A stretch of 64,000 nucleotides of DNA from Haloprofundus halophilus (GTDB lineage: Archaea > Halobacteriota > Halobacteria > Halobacteriales > Haloferacaceae), in contig NZ_QQRR01000001.1 of NCBI RefSeq assembly GCF_003439925.1, positions 868,001 to 932,000 on the forward strand. Reading direction: 5' to 3'. Below the pieces are notes generated by a model. That model saw nothing but the letters and a program-made list of their open reading frames with translations, did no database searches and had not been told where the DNA came from. A program made the translations under genes and the position numbers. Shown piece by piece: positions 36,393-44,978 of the stretch. Within the stretch, counting starts at the first letter, position 1. Each line of letters starts with the position of its first letter.

Positions 36393-36656
36393 ATGGCAGA
36401 CGAATCTACCGAAGCGGAACTCCGTGCACAGCTACAGGAAGCTTTCGAGGGCGCAGACTACCCGGTCAGCAACCAGATGGACCTCGTTCCCGCGCTCCCG
36501 AACGGGCCGGGCACGCGCTTCGAGGCGGGCGACGTGAGCTTCACCGCGATGGAGATGGCGGCGAAACTCGGTAGCCACCAGGACTTCCCGTACGAAGACG
36601 CCGACACCCTCGTCGACGACGTGATGGAAGGCCTGCGCGCCGAAGGGATGCTCTAA
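36393..36656 (+). CDS. MTH865-like family protein
   Basis: An 87-residue protein of the MTH865-like family, a small all-alpha fold with no known function. Matching features are LRAQLQEAFEGADYPVSN near the start, LPNGPGTRFEAGD in the middle and ADTLVDDVMEGLRAEGML at the end. No cysteines or catalytic residues are seen. It is divergent from the M42 peptidase; the short gap holds an A/T-containing GTTTTTGCG that may be a promoter element. Confidence 0.85.
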   Translation: MADESTEAELRAQLQEAFEGADYPVSNQMDLVPALPNGPGTRFEAGDVSFTAMEMAAKLGSHQDFPYEDADTLVDDVMEGLRAEGML

Positions 36657-36710
36657 GCTCCGAGAGTTTCTTCCGACTTTCTCCCCCGCGACCAGCGGCG
36701 CGTGGCGCGT

Positions 36711-36959
36711 TCAGTCGCCGCGTCGCTCCCGGCCGTGTTCGTCGCAGAGCACCGCTCCCGCCTCGGAGTCGAGATAGAACGGCTCACCGGCCTCGACAGC
36801 GCGGCCGCAGACCGCACAGCCGTCTCCGTGCCGGAGAAAGTACTTCCCGTCCGCGCGACCGGTCTCCAGTCGGTCGGCCTCGACGGCGGGACGCGTGAGT
36901 CCCTCGCCGATTTGGGTTCGCTCCGAGCCGTCCGCGGCCTCGAATCGGATGATCGGCAC
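36711..36959 (-). CDS. Small zinc-finger protein
   Basis: An 82-residue protein with a GTG start (MPIIRFEAADGSERTQIGEG). The second half has Cys-X2-Cys (CAVC, about 51-54) and C-X2-H (CDEHG, about 73-77), spaced as in a treble-clef or LIM-like zinc site. The N-terminal half is beta-like. It may bind nucleic acid or protein; nothing more specific is visible. It is divergent from the J-domain gene, with 73 bases between. Confidence 0.7.
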   Translation of the reverse strand: MPIIRFEAADGSERTQIGEGLTRPAVEADRLETGRADGKYFLRHGDGCAVCGRAVEAGEPFYLDSEAGAVLCDEHGRERRGD

Positions 36960-37032
36960 GGTGTCGTTACGACCGCGGCCGACAAAGCTTCCGGGGCGAG
37001 CGATTCTTAATCGTTCGCGTCCAACCACGACT

Positions 37033-37632
37033 GTGCTTTCGGAGTGGCTCGCCCTGTTTCCCCCGTGGCTGCTCGTCGGTCTCTTCTTCGGAGCGGTGGC
37101 GTCGGTGTTCGCCGCCGGGGTGTTCGTCGTCGGGGGCCGACTGTTCCCGACGGCCCCTGTCGACGAGAGCGAGAGAGTCGACGGAACGACTCGACGACGC
37201 GCCGAGATTCGAGAGTATCTCGCCGCCATCGGCGAACCGTTCGCCGAGGACCACCCGGTCCACGGGCAGACGGTCGCGTTCTACCTCCCGTCGCGGGACG
37301 TCGCCATCACGTTCGACGCGCAGGCGTACTTCCGCATCGAACGCGCCGGAACCTACGCCGTGCTCTGCGAACACGAGATGCCCGGCGCGCAACTGGGTCG
37401 GCGACTCCCATTCGAGGTGCCGGAACTCGAACCCGAACTGGCCGACCTCGACGACCCCATCGCCGAGGCGTTCGAGCGTCTCGGTCTCCCGGCGACGGCC
37501 AGTGCCGACGACGTGAAGGCGGCGTATCGCGCGCAGGTCAAGCGCGCCCACCCCGACCACGGCGGCGACGAGGTGGCGTTCAAACGCGTCCGCGAGGCGT
37601 ACACGACGGCGAAAGACCACGCCGAAGCGTGA
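37033..37632 (+). CDS. Membrane-anchored J-domain protein
   Basis: A 199-residue protein with a GTG start. A single N-terminal membrane helix (about 10-38) is followed by a beta-rich domain (about 55-135) and a C-terminal J domain (about 140-199) with the HPD motif at 173-175 (KRAHPDHGG). J domains stimulate DnaK/Hsp70 ATPases. The TM-first, J-domain-last order resembles Pam18/DjlA-type co-chaperones rather than DnaJ. It has no zinc-finger or G/F region. It may recruit DnaK to the membrane; this is inferred. Confidence 0.82.
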   Translation: MLSEWLALFPPWLLVGLFFGAVASVFAAGVFVVGGRLFPTAPVDESERVDGTTRRRAEIREYLAAIGEPFAEDHPVHGQTVAFYLPSRDVAITFDAQAYFRIERAGTYAVLCEHEMPGAQLGRRLPFEVPELEPELADLDDPIAEAFERLGLPATASADDVKAAYRAQVKRAHPDHGGDEVAFKRVREAYTTAKDHAEA

Positions 37633-37646
37633 ACGCGGTGAAGAGC

Positions 37647-38435
37647 TCAGCGGCTGGCGAGTTCGGTGACCTCGTGAGAGATGTCCTCGTCCCGGAGTGC
37701 GTCGGTGACACGGCCGACGGCGTCCATCGTGGCGACGACGAGAACGGACTGTCCGCGCGCTGCAGCGCCGGCAGCGACTTCGCCCGCGGCGACGGTGACC
37801 GCGGGTTCGACGCCCGCCGAACGGAGCGCGACGGTCGCTTCGACGCCCGCGGCGACGACGATGTCGGCGTCGGCGCAGCGGTCGGCGAGCGCGTCCGCGT
37901 CGACGACGCGACTGCCGCCCGTCCGAACCGCCGGGACCTGGACGACGGTGACGCTCCCGGTGTCCATCTCGATGACGCCCTCGAACCCGGTGACGCCCAC
38001 GTCGGTCCCCGCCCCGGCGTCGGTCGTCGCGACGCCCGTCGCCGGCCCCTCGTCGCCCGGCGTCGCGTGCAGTAGCCCCCCGCGGATGGACAGCGAGACG
38101 GGGTCGCCGGCTTCGACGTCGGCGGTGGCGATGGCGGCGTCTTCCTGGACGCTCTCGAGGACGTCCTCGGTCACGTGTTCGGCGTAGCGTCGCAGCGATT
38201 TCGCCTCCCGAAAGAGCCAGTCGACGCCCTCCTTCGTCACGCGGTAGCGCGACCGACCCTCCTTGTCGACGAGTCCCTCGTCGACGAGTTCGCGGATGTA
38301 CTCGGAGACGGCTTGGCTGGTGACGCCGACCGCCGAGGCGATCTCGCCCTGGCTCACCGCCGGTTGCCGGTCCGCGATTTCGGCGAGGATTCGAAATCGC
38401 GTGGCCGTGCGTTTGTCCCGCAGGGCGTCGCTCAT
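37647..38435 (-). CDS. Winged-helix regulator with large C-terminal domain
   Basis: A 262-residue protein. The N-terminal winged helix-turn-helix is clear (about 12-75): ILAEIADRQPAVSQGEIASAVGVTSQAVSEYIRELVDEGLVDKEG. A linker helix (RRYAEHVTEDVLESV) leads to a C-terminal domain of about 160 residues with alternating hydrophobic strands and GAG motifs, looking like a Rossmann-like sensor domain. The family is typical of archaea and probably represses or activates in response to a ligand. It is convergent with the J-domain gene and divergent from the phosphoesterase gene. Confidence 0.82.
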   Translation of the reverse strand: MSDALRDKRTATRFRILAEIADRQPAVSQGEIASAVGVTSQAVSEYIRELVDEGLVDKEGRSRYRVTKEGVDWLFREAKSLRRYAEHVTEDVLESVQEDAAIATADVEAGDPVSLSIRGGLLHATPGDEGPATGVATTDAGAGTDVGVTGFEGVIEMDTGSVTVVQVPAVRTGGSRVVDADALADRCADADIVVAAGVEATVALRSAGVEPAVTVAAGEVAAGAAARGQSVLVVATMDAVGRVTDALRDEDISHEVTELASR

Positions 38436-38457
38436 GTCGCCAGGGTAGACCGGAGGC

Positions 38458-39267
38458 GTGAAAAAGTCACCGTCGCGGCGGCGCCGTCGAGCGGAGAACA
38501 GCACCGATTTGGCGACCGGGGTCCTCCCCGCTCACGTGTCCGAGTTCGTCGTCGGCGACCGCGCCGTCTTCCTCCCGGCGAGCGGGACGCTCGTCGTCGC
38601 CGACCTCCACGTCGGGCGCGACGAGGCCTCCGACGTGGAGGTCCCGCTGGGCGAGCGCGCGGACCTCCGAGACAGACTCGCCGCGTCGCTCGACCGGTTC
38701 TCCCCCGCGGAAGTCGTCTTCGCGGGCGACGTGCTCCACTCGTTCGGTCGCGCGTCGGCGGCGACCGAAACGAGCCTGAACGGACTGACCGCCGCCTGCC
38801 GCGACCGCGGCGCTCGGCCCGTCCTCGTCGCCGGGAACCACGATACGATGCTGTCGTCGGTGTGGGACGGACCGGTTCACGACGAGTATCGACTCGTCGG
38901 AAAGCCGGGAGACGACAGCGGCGGCGGTGGCGAGGAGAGCGAAGTGCTCGTCTGCCACGGCCACGAGGAACCCGACGGGGTCGTCGACTGCTACGTCGTC
39001 GGCCACGACCACCCGACCATCACCATCGAGGGGCGACGCCGACCCTGTGTCCTCTACGGACCCGGAACCTACCGCGGCGGCGACGTGCTGATGCTCCCGG
39101 CGTTCAACCGTCTCGCGCCCGGCGTCGAGATAAACGGGATGCGGACCCGCGATTTCCAATCGCCGCTCGTCACCGACGCGGAGGCGCTCCGCCCGCTCGT
39201 CTACGACGAAGCGGCGGACGAGGCGCTGCGATTCCCGCCGCTCGGGAAGCTTCGGCGGCTGCTCTGA
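38458..39267 (+). CDS. Calcineurin-like metallophosphoesterase
   Basis: A 269-residue phosphoesterase. Motifs are in order: VADLHVG (about 47-53), GDVLHS (about 89-94), GNHDTM (about 124-129), VCHGHEE (about 164-170) and VGHDHPT (about 179-185). Archaeal proteins of this type are often encoded beside helicases of the Lhr group, but none is here. The GTG start at 38458 gives a basic leader (KKSPSRRRRRAE); a GTG at 38536 (MSEFVVGDRAV) gives a shorter, more family-like N-terminus and may be the true start. Confidence 0.85.
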   Translation: MKKSPSRRRRRAENSTDLATGVLPAHVSEFVVGDRAVFLPASGTLVVADLHVGRDEASDVEVPLGERADLRDRLAASLDRFSPAEVVFAGDVLHSFGRASAATETSLNGLTAACRDRGARPVLVAGNHDTMLSSVWDGPVHDEYRLVGKPGDDSGGGGEESEVLVCHGHEEPDGVVDCYVVGHDHPTITIEGRRRPCVLYGPGTYRGGDVLMLPAFNRLAPGVEINGMRTRDFQSPLVTDAEALRPLVYDEAADEALRFPPLGKLRRLL

Positions 39268-39344
39268 GCCGAACCCACTTCCGAATCGGAACGTCGTTTC
39301 GCGCGGAGCGAACTGGTTTACGACGTTCCGTTGGCCCCTCACTC

Positions 39345-40442
39345 ATGGCACGAGTGTTCAAATCCCCGGCCAGCTACGTACAGGGAGCGGGCGTCGCCGA
39401 CCAACTCGGCGAGCACACCGCAGCGTTCGGTGAGTCGGCACTGTTGCTCGCCGACGAAATCGTCCTCGACATCGTCGAAGAGACGGTCCGGTCGAGCCTC
39501 GAATCGGCCGATATCGAGCTGTCGACCGTCACCTTCGAGGGCGAAGCCTCCGACGCGGAGATCGAGCGCGTCACCGACGAAGCCGAAGAGCAGGGAGTCG
39601 ACTTCATCGTCGGCGCGGGCGGTGGAAAGACGCTTGACACCGCGAAGGCCGTCAAGGAGGACGCGACCATCCCCGTCGTCTCGATGCCGACCGTCGCCTC
39701 GACGGACGCGCCGACGAGCAGCCTCTCGGTCATCTACAGCGAACACGGCGAGTTCGAGCGCTACCGCTTCTACTCGTCGCACCCCGAACTCGTGCTCGTC
39801 GACACCGCGCTCGTCGCGTCGGCCCCGACTCGGTTCTTCACCTCCGGCGTCGGCGACGCGCTCGCGACGTGGTTCGAAGCCGACGCAACCTACCGGTCGA
39901 CGGGGACGACTATCTTCGGTGAGCGGCCGACGCGCAGCGGTCACGCGCTCGCGGAACTCTGTTACGAGACGCTCCGCGAGCACGCGCTCTCGGCGGTGCA
40001 GGCCGTCGAGCGCGACGCGGTCACGGAGAGCGTCGAAGCCGTCACGGAGGCGAACACGCTCCTGAGCGGGTTGGGCTTCGAGAGCGGCGGTCTCGCGGCG
40101 GCGCACTCGGTGCACAACGGCCTGACGCAGTTGGAGGCGACCCACGACGCGACCCACGGCGAGAAGGTGAACGTCGGGACGCTGACGCAACTGGTGTTGG
40201 AGGGCAAGGACGACGCGTTCGTTCGCGACATCTTCGAGTTCTCGGAGGCGGTCGGCCTCCCGGTGACGCTCGCGGACATCGGCCTCGAAGACCCGAGCCG
40301 CGACGACCTCGACCGCGTGGCCGAGGCCGCCTGCGTCGAAGACGAGACAATCCACAACGAACCGTTCCCGGTCGACCCTGCGATGGTCCGCGACGCGTTG
40401 CTGACCGCCGACGCGCTGGGACGACAGGTTCGCGAGCGGTAA
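39345..40442 (+). CDS. gldA: Glycerol dehydrogenase (iron/zinc-type alcohol dehydrogenase fold)
   Basis: An NAD-dependent dehydrogenase of 365 residues that oxidises glycerol to dihydroxyacetone. The nucleotide-binding GAGGGKTLDTAK lies at about 95-106, then PTVASTDAPTSSLSVIY. Metal ligands are Asp in GVGDALATWFEAD (about 170), His in LAAAHSVHNG (about 250) and His in DATHGEKV (about 268). GLGFESGGLAAAHSVHNGL is a glycerol dehydrogenase signature, distinguishing it from G1P dehydrogenase (present at 49935). The gene stands alone on its strand. Glycerol is a common halophile substrate, since Dunaliella accumulates it. Confidence 0.9.
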   Translation: MARVFKSPASYVQGAGVADQLGEHTAAFGESALLLADEIVLDIVEETVRSSLESADIELSTVTFEGEASDAEIERVTDEAEEQGVDFIVGAGGGKTLDTAKAVKEDATIPVVSMPTVASTDAPTSSLSVIYSEHGEFERYRFYSSHPELVLVDTALVASAPTRFFTSGVGDALATWFEADATYRSTGTTIFGERPTRSGHALAELCYETLREHALSAVQAVERDAVTESVEAVTEANTLLSGLGFESGGLAAAHSVHNGLTQLEATHDATHGEKVNVGTLTQLVLEGKDDAFVRDIFEFSEAVGLPVTLADIGLEDPSRDDLDRVAEAACVEDETIHNEPFPVDPAMVRDALLTADALGRQVRER

Positions 40443-40468
40443 CGGCAAACGAGAGCCGCGTCAGTGCG

Positions 40469-41314
40469 TCAGTCCGCGCCTTCCGCCTCGCGCGCACGCT
40501 GACGTTTTCGGGACTCGTGTAGTTGCGCGCAGACGCCGCCCTGTCCGCGCATGTTCACCGACGCCAAGCGACCGCGGCGGCGGACGAGGTCGAACTGGTC
40601 GACCGAAATCGGGTCTCCTTCCGGCGTGCGGAACAGCGGACCCGACTCGAAATCGACGCCGACCGACTCGGCTTTTTCGACGTAGTCGACGAGCGAGTCG
40701 TGCGGGACGCAGAGCCGTATCGCGCCGTCGGCGACCGAGACAATGGCTCGCTCGCTTTCGGGGCCGAGAGGGTCGAACGTCACGTCGGCGGCCGAAAGCG
40801 AAACGAGTTGTTCCGGGGTCGCCCCCGCGTCGAGCAGCGCGTCGAGGGCACGGTGCTGACGGACGATTCGCGCCTTCTCGTCGAGCTCTCGGCGCACTGC
40901 GTCGAGGTCGCCGTCGGCGTCGTCGAACGCCTCGGCGAACGGGCGGTCGTCGTTTATCCCGTCGGTGAGTTCCGTCTCGTGGACGTGGTCTTCGAGGACG
41001 ACCCGAGTTCGGGCGACGCCGGGGAGCGACTCGACGGCCGCGCGTGCATCGCTCATCATGAGCCACGCGAACGCGGGCGAACACCACGCCGTCGGCAGCG
41101 AGAGGCGGACCGTCACCGACTTGCCGCGGCGGTCGCCGTCGGCGGCGACGCTGCCGCCCTCGTCGTCAAGGTCGATGTCGGTGACGTAGTCGAGGTCGAC
41201 GATGGAGCGGTCGAGCTCCGGGTCGGTGACGCCGTCGAGCGCGTTCAGAATCGCACTGCGACGTGGTGTGACCGCACTCGTCGGGGGGTCGCTCCGCAGA
41301 CGTTTACCCGCCAT
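40469..41314 (-). CDS. DUF59/MIP18-like iron-sulfur assembly-type protein
   Basis: A 281-residue protein whose N-terminal part (about 18-110) is a DUF59 (PaaD/MIP18) domain: ILNALDGVTDPELDRSIVDLDYV followed by SVTVRLSLPTAWCSPAFAWLM, with the conserved Cys. DUF59 proteins help mature Fe-S or di-iron oxygenases. The rest (about 130-281) is a helical region plus VPHDSLVDYVEKAE and a short basic tail, family unknown. Its ATG overlaps the amidohydrolase stop by one base (TGATG). In actinobacterial propane-monooxygenase clusters, a protein like this sits between the amidohydrolase and adh genes. Confidence 0.82.
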   Translation of the reverse strand: MAGKRLRSDPPTSAVTPRRSAILNALDGVTDPELDRSIVDLDYVTDIDLDDEGGSVAADGDRRGKSVTVRLSLPTAWCSPAFAWLMMSDARAAVESLPGVARTRVVLEDHVHETELTDGINDDRPFAEAFDDADGDLDAVRRELDEKARIVRQHRALDALLDAGATPEQLVSLSAADVTFDPLGPESERAIVSVADGAIRLCVPHDSLVDYVEKAESVGVDFESGPLFRTPEGDPISVDQFDLVRRRGRLASVNMRGQGGVCAQLHESRKRQRAREAEGAD

Positions 41315-42369
41315 CAGTCTGCGGCCGCGTCCGCGGCGTAATGGTCGCCCAGTCCGAACTGCTCGGATATCTCGTCGGACTGGAGTTCCTTCTTCTTCTC
41401 CTCGATGTCGATGTCGTAGAGGCGGGCGGCGTTCTCGCCCATCACCTTCTTCATCACCTCGGTCGAGAGTTCGACGCCGTACTCGTCGCGCTGCTCGGGG
41501 GTGAGCTCGGCTTCCATCACCAGTTCGACGAGCCAGTCGGGGTTCCACAGCGCGTAGTCGCTGCCGAACAGCAGGCGGTCCTCTCCGAGCCAGTAGAGCA
41601 GTTCACCCATTATCTCGCCGAACTTCCGTGGTCGGTTCTGCACCATCGGCGCGGCGACGGCGAGGCCGCCGTAGACGTTCGGTTCCTGCGCGGCGATCCA
41701 GCAGAAGTCGTCGAGTCGAGGGAGACCCACGTGTTCGACAACGAAGTTGAGTTCGGGGAAGGAGGTGGCCGCGTCGTCGACGTCGGCCACGTCGAAAGCG
41801 TCGCGGTTCAGCGGTCGAATCGTCGGCCCCTTGTGCGGGTGGACGTTCTCGATGCCCAGTTCGCTGCACTTCTCGAGGAACTCGAACGTCTCGGGGTCGT
41901 CGAGTCGCCACCCCTTCGAGTCACCTTTCCACTCGGCGGTGTAGAGCTTCACGCCGTCGACGTCGTACTCCTCCTTCTGTCGCTCCAGTTCCTGCTTACC
42001 CGCCTCGCCGTCGCGCGGGTCGAAGCGGCCGTTGACGATGAACCGTTCGGGGTACCGGTCGACGAGTTCGGCGTTGTCGTCGACGGTGTTGAACCCCTCC
42101 TCGTAGAACTCGTGCAGGTGCGTCGGCTGGAAGATGGCCATGTCGACCGCACCGTTGCCGAACAGGTCCTCGACCATCCGGTCGGCGCTGTACGTTCGGT
42201 ACTCGTCGAGCGTCCACTGTCGGTCCTCGGGGGTGAAGCCGGTGTGGTAGTCGTAGAAACAGCGGATGAACTGCTCGCCGCCGTCGTGCTTGATGTTCTC
42301 CTCGCTGGCGTCCCAGTGGTGGACGTGCGCGTCGACGACGAACACGTCCTCACCGCGTTGACGGTACAT
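41314..42369 (-). CDS. Amidohydrolase-2 family protein (propane-monooxygenase cluster type)
   Basis: A 351-residue TIM-barrel metal-dependent hydrolase of the amidohydrolase-2 group. The first metal motif is VDAHVHHWD (about 12-20), a His follows in VHPHKGP, a further His in FVVEHVGLPRLDDFCW and the Asp in FGSDYALWNP (about 288). The blocks FDVADVDDAAT, EHVGLPRLDDFCWIA and GELLYWLGEDR match, as I remember it, the amidohydrolase of bacterial propane monooxygenase (prm/mim) clusters. The first gene of a two-gene operon with the DUF59 protein; divergent from the alcohol dehydrogenase gene. Chemistry is not established. Confidence 0.85.
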   Translation of the reverse strand: MYRQRGEDVFVVDAHVHHWDASEENIKHDGGEQFIRCFYDYHTGFTPEDRQWTLDEYRTYSADRMVEDLFGNGAVDMAIFQPTHLHEFYEEGFNTVDDNAELVDRYPERFIVNGRFDPRDGEAGKQELERQKEEYDVDGVKLYTAEWKGDSKGWRLDDPETFEFLEKCSELGIENVHPHKGPTIRPLNRDAFDVADVDDAATSFPELNFVVEHVGLPRLDDFCWIAAQEPNVYGGLAVAAPMVQNRPRKFGEIMGELLYWLGEDRLLFGSDYALWNPDWLVELVMEAELTPEQRDEYGVELSTEVMKKVMGENAARLYDIDIEEKKKELQSDEISEQFGLGDHYAADAAAD

Positions 42370-42476
42370 GTCGGGCTGATGTTTGGGAACATACTACATT
42401 ATCTTTCGTTATGTTGTCGGCGAGAGAAACACTGTGTCGGAGGAGAGTCTCTCGCGATACTGTAAATCCGAGAACA

Positions 42477-42484
42477 GTTATACA
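42477..42484 (+). promoter_or_regulatory. TATA-like box of the alcohol dehydrogenase gene
   Basis: GTTATACA lies about 27-33 bases before the ATG at 42510 in the 140-bp divergent region shared with the amidohydrolase operon. That region is AT-richer than its surroundings (for example CATACTACATTATC near 42391) and could hold operators for both directions. Confidence 0.6.
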
Positions 42485-42509
42485 GTCGCAAGTGACAGTA
42501 GCTACCACG

Positions 42510-43547
42510 ATGCAAGCTGCGAGATTACACGAGTACACCGACGACATGGAGCACGCGCTGTCGATAGACGAAGTCGACCGACCGGAGCCGGGACACGGCG
42601 AAGTCGTCGTCGAGGTCGAAGGCGCGGGCTGGTGTCAGACGGACAACCACATCATCGAGGGGATGTGGACCGACTACGTCGAACAGGAGCTTCCGATGAC
42701 GCTCGGCCACGAGAACGCCGGTACCGTCGTCGAAGTCGGCGACGGCGTCGAGACGGTCTCGGAGGGCGACTCCGTCATCTGTCACCCGGTGATGACCTGC
42801 GGCGTCTGTCGCGCCTGCCGGATGGGCGAGGACATGTACTGCGAGAACCTCAAGTTCCCCGGCCTCACGACCGACGGCGGCTTCGCCGAGTATCTGCTCA
42901 CCTCACAGCGGTCGGTGATTCCGCTGCCCGAGGGGACCGATACGACGGACATCGCCCCGCACGCCGACGCCGGAATCACGGCGTACCACGCCGTCAAGAA
43001 GGCCGTCAGAGAGCTGAACCCCGGCGACCACGCCGTCGTCATCGGCGTCGGCGGCCTCGGTCACATCGGCCTGCAGTGTCTGAACGCGATGAGCGCGACG
43101 AACATCGTCGCCGTCGACCTGAAAGACGAGGCGCTGGACCTCGCGACCGAACTCGGCGCGCACGAGACGGTGAACCCGACGAACGTCGACGTCGCCGACG
43201 CCGTCGATGACATCACCGACGGCGCGGGCGCGCGACAGGTACTCGACTTCGTCGGGGCCGACCAGACCACGGAACTCGCCCCCGACATCGTCTCCGCCGG
43301 CGGCGACCACCACATCATCGGCTACGGCGGCCACATCCACGAACCGTCGCAGGCGCTCGTCGACGGCGAGTTCAGCTTCGTCGGCAACATCGTCGGCAAG
43401 TACACCGAACTGCAGGAACTCGTCTCGCTCGTGGACCGCGGCGACGTCGAACTGCGCACCTCGCGGTACGGACTGGACGACGTGAACACCGTCGCAGAGA
43501 AGCTCGAACACGGCGAGATAGAGGGTCGCGCGGTCATCACGCCGTAG
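42510..43547 (+). CDS. Zinc-dependent medium-chain alcohol dehydrogenase
   Basis: A 345-residue NAD(P)-dependent dehydrogenase. Catalytic zinc ligands are Cys in GAGWCQTDNH (about 42) and His-Glu in LGHENAG (about 68-69). The structural zinc loop is CGVCRACRMGEDMYC (about 98-112; Cys spacing 2, 2, 7). The Rossmann motif is GVGGLGHIG (about 178-186) with an acidic residue VDLKDE favouring NAD. Frame begins MQAARLHEYTDDME. It is divergent from the amidohydrolase/DUF59 operon, so the three look like one functional unit, probably oxidising a secondary or short-chain alcohol. Confidence 0.93.
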   Translation: MQAARLHEYTDDMEHALSIDEVDRPEPGHGEVVVEVEGAGWCQTDNHIIEGMWTDYVEQELPMTLGHENAGTVVEVGDGVETVSEGDSVICHPVMTCGVCRACRMGEDMYCENLKFPGLTTDGGFAEYLLTSQRSVIPLPEGTDTTDIAPHADAGITAYHAVKKAVRELNPGDHAVVIGVGGLGHIGLQCLNAMSATNIVAVDLKDEALDLATELGAHETVNPTNVDVADAVDDITDGAGARQVLDFVGADQTTELAPDIVSAGGDHHIIGYGGHIHEPSQALVDGEFSFVGNIVGKYTELQELVSLVDRGDVELRTSRYGLDDVNTVAEKLEHGEIEGRAVITP

Positions 43548-43563
43548 GTCGGTTCGACACCAC

Positions 43564-44850
43564 CTACTGCAGGTCTTCGGCGACCGCCCGCGCCGCCTTC
43601 CGTCCGCTCTCCATCGCGCCCTGAATCGACGACCACTCGGTGTAGTCGCCCGCGAGGTACACCCAGCCGTCGGGGTCGTCCACGTCCGGGAGCGTCTCGT
43701 GGATGCCCGGCGGTTGGACGAACTGCGCGAACGGGACGCGCGTCGTCTTCAGCAGCCGAAGGCCGTCGAACGTCCGGTCGGGGTACCACGCCGACAGCTC
43801 CTCGCGCGTCCGCTCGAACAGCGTCTCCTCGTCGGCGTTCTGCGCGTTCCTGCCGAGGAACGTCGCGTTGAGGAACACCGTGTTCTCCGGCGCGTACTCG
43901 GGGGCGACCTCCGAGAGCGGGACGACCGTGTTGGGCGTGGCGTCGCCCGCGTTGAGCAGGAGTTTGCGGTCGGTTCCGAGCGACGCACCGCCGCGAATCG
44001 CGTAGTACTGGGTGACGCAGCCGGTCCCCTCCGTGGGAATCGACTCGACGCCCGTGAGGTCGCGCGCCGCCTTCGGGTCCGCGGCGACGACGACGGCCTC
44101 CGAGTCGATCTCCTCGCCGTCGACGGTGACCGTGGCGCTCTCGTCCTCGTCGGCGCCTTCGACGGCCTCGACCGTCTCGCCCAGTCTGATCTCCGCGCCC
44201 GCCTCGCGCGCCTTCGCCGCCAACTGCTCGGGGATGGCCTGCATTCCGGCGGCAGGGACGCCGATTCTCCCCCGCGAGAGCGCTCGGAACGTGTACTCGA
44301 AGACGGATTTCGAGGTGCCGAGCGACCGGTCGAGCGTGATGCCGCCGTAGAAGGGGGCGACGAAGTTCTCGACGTACCCGTCGGAGAAGCCCCAGTCTTC
44401 GAGGTACTCGCGGATCGACGGCTCCTCGCCGGTGAAAAACTCCGACTCCCGGCGACTGGTGACGTGCTGGCGGAGCGCGAGCGTCCGCGCCTTGTCCCAG
44501 AGCGTCACCTCGTCGTTGCGAAGCGACTCGGTAAGCGAGCCGGGGTCCCGGAACGGGTCCGACAGCACCGAGCGCTTGCCGGGTCGCGCGATGACCGCCC
44601 CGGGCGAGAACGTCCGGAGATTCAGCGCGTCGAGGTCGAGTTCGCGCTGCACCGCCGGATACGCGGTGAACAGCACCTGGAACCCGCGGTCGAACGTGTA
44701 TCCGTCCTCGCGTTCCGTCCGGACGCGGCCGCCGACTTCCTCGCGCTCCTCGTACACTGTGACGTCGAACCCCGCGTCGGCGAGGTGGCGGGCGGCGACG
44801 AGGCCCGCGAGACCCGCGCCGACCACGGAAACGGCTGTATCGTCTGGCAT
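43564..44850 (-). CDS. FAD-dependent amine oxidase/phytoene desaturase-like oxidoreductase
   Basis: A 428-residue flavoprotein. The FAD-binding motif GAGLAGLVAARHLADAGFDVTVYE (about 11-34) and the following EEREEVGGRVRTE arginine-containing motif are typical of protoporphyrinogen oxidase/phytoene desaturase-type NAD(P)-binding Rossmann flavoproteins. The C-terminus carries the second FAD element YLAGDYTEWSSIQGAMESGRKAA. ATG 44850 is chosen over a basic upstream extension. Substrate unknown; a carotenoid or isoprenoid role is possible but not shown. It converges on adh with a 16-bp gap. Confidence 0.87.
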   Translation of the reverse strand: MPDDTAVSVVGAGLAGLVAARHLADAGFDVTVYEEREEVGGRVRTEREDGYTFDRGFQVLFTAYPAVQRELDLDALNLRTFSPGAVIARPGKRSVLSDPFRDPGSLTESLRNDEVTLWDKARTLALRQHVTSRRESEFFTGEEPSIREYLEDWGFSDGYVENFVAPFYGGITLDRSLGTSKSVFEYTFRALSRGRIGVPAAGMQAIPEQLAAKAREAGAEIRLGETVEAVEGADEDESATVTVDGEEIDSEAVVVAADPKAARDLTGVESIPTEGTGCVTQYYAIRGGASLGTDRKLLLNAGDATPNTVVPLSEVAPEYAPENTVFLNATFLGRNAQNADEETLFERTREELSAWYPDRTFDGLRLLKTTRVPFAQFVQPPGIHETLPDVDDPDGWVYLAGDYTEWSSIQGAMESGRKAARAVAEDLQ

Positions 44851-44978
44851 ACACCACCGTTGGGTGGCGCGATACAAAGCATCACCTGACGGTCGGGTCG
44901 GGAATCGGCCCTCCCGCCTCGCTCCGGGCGACTCCGACCAACGGGAAGCGATTAGTCGCTTCCCTCGCAACGGCCGGT

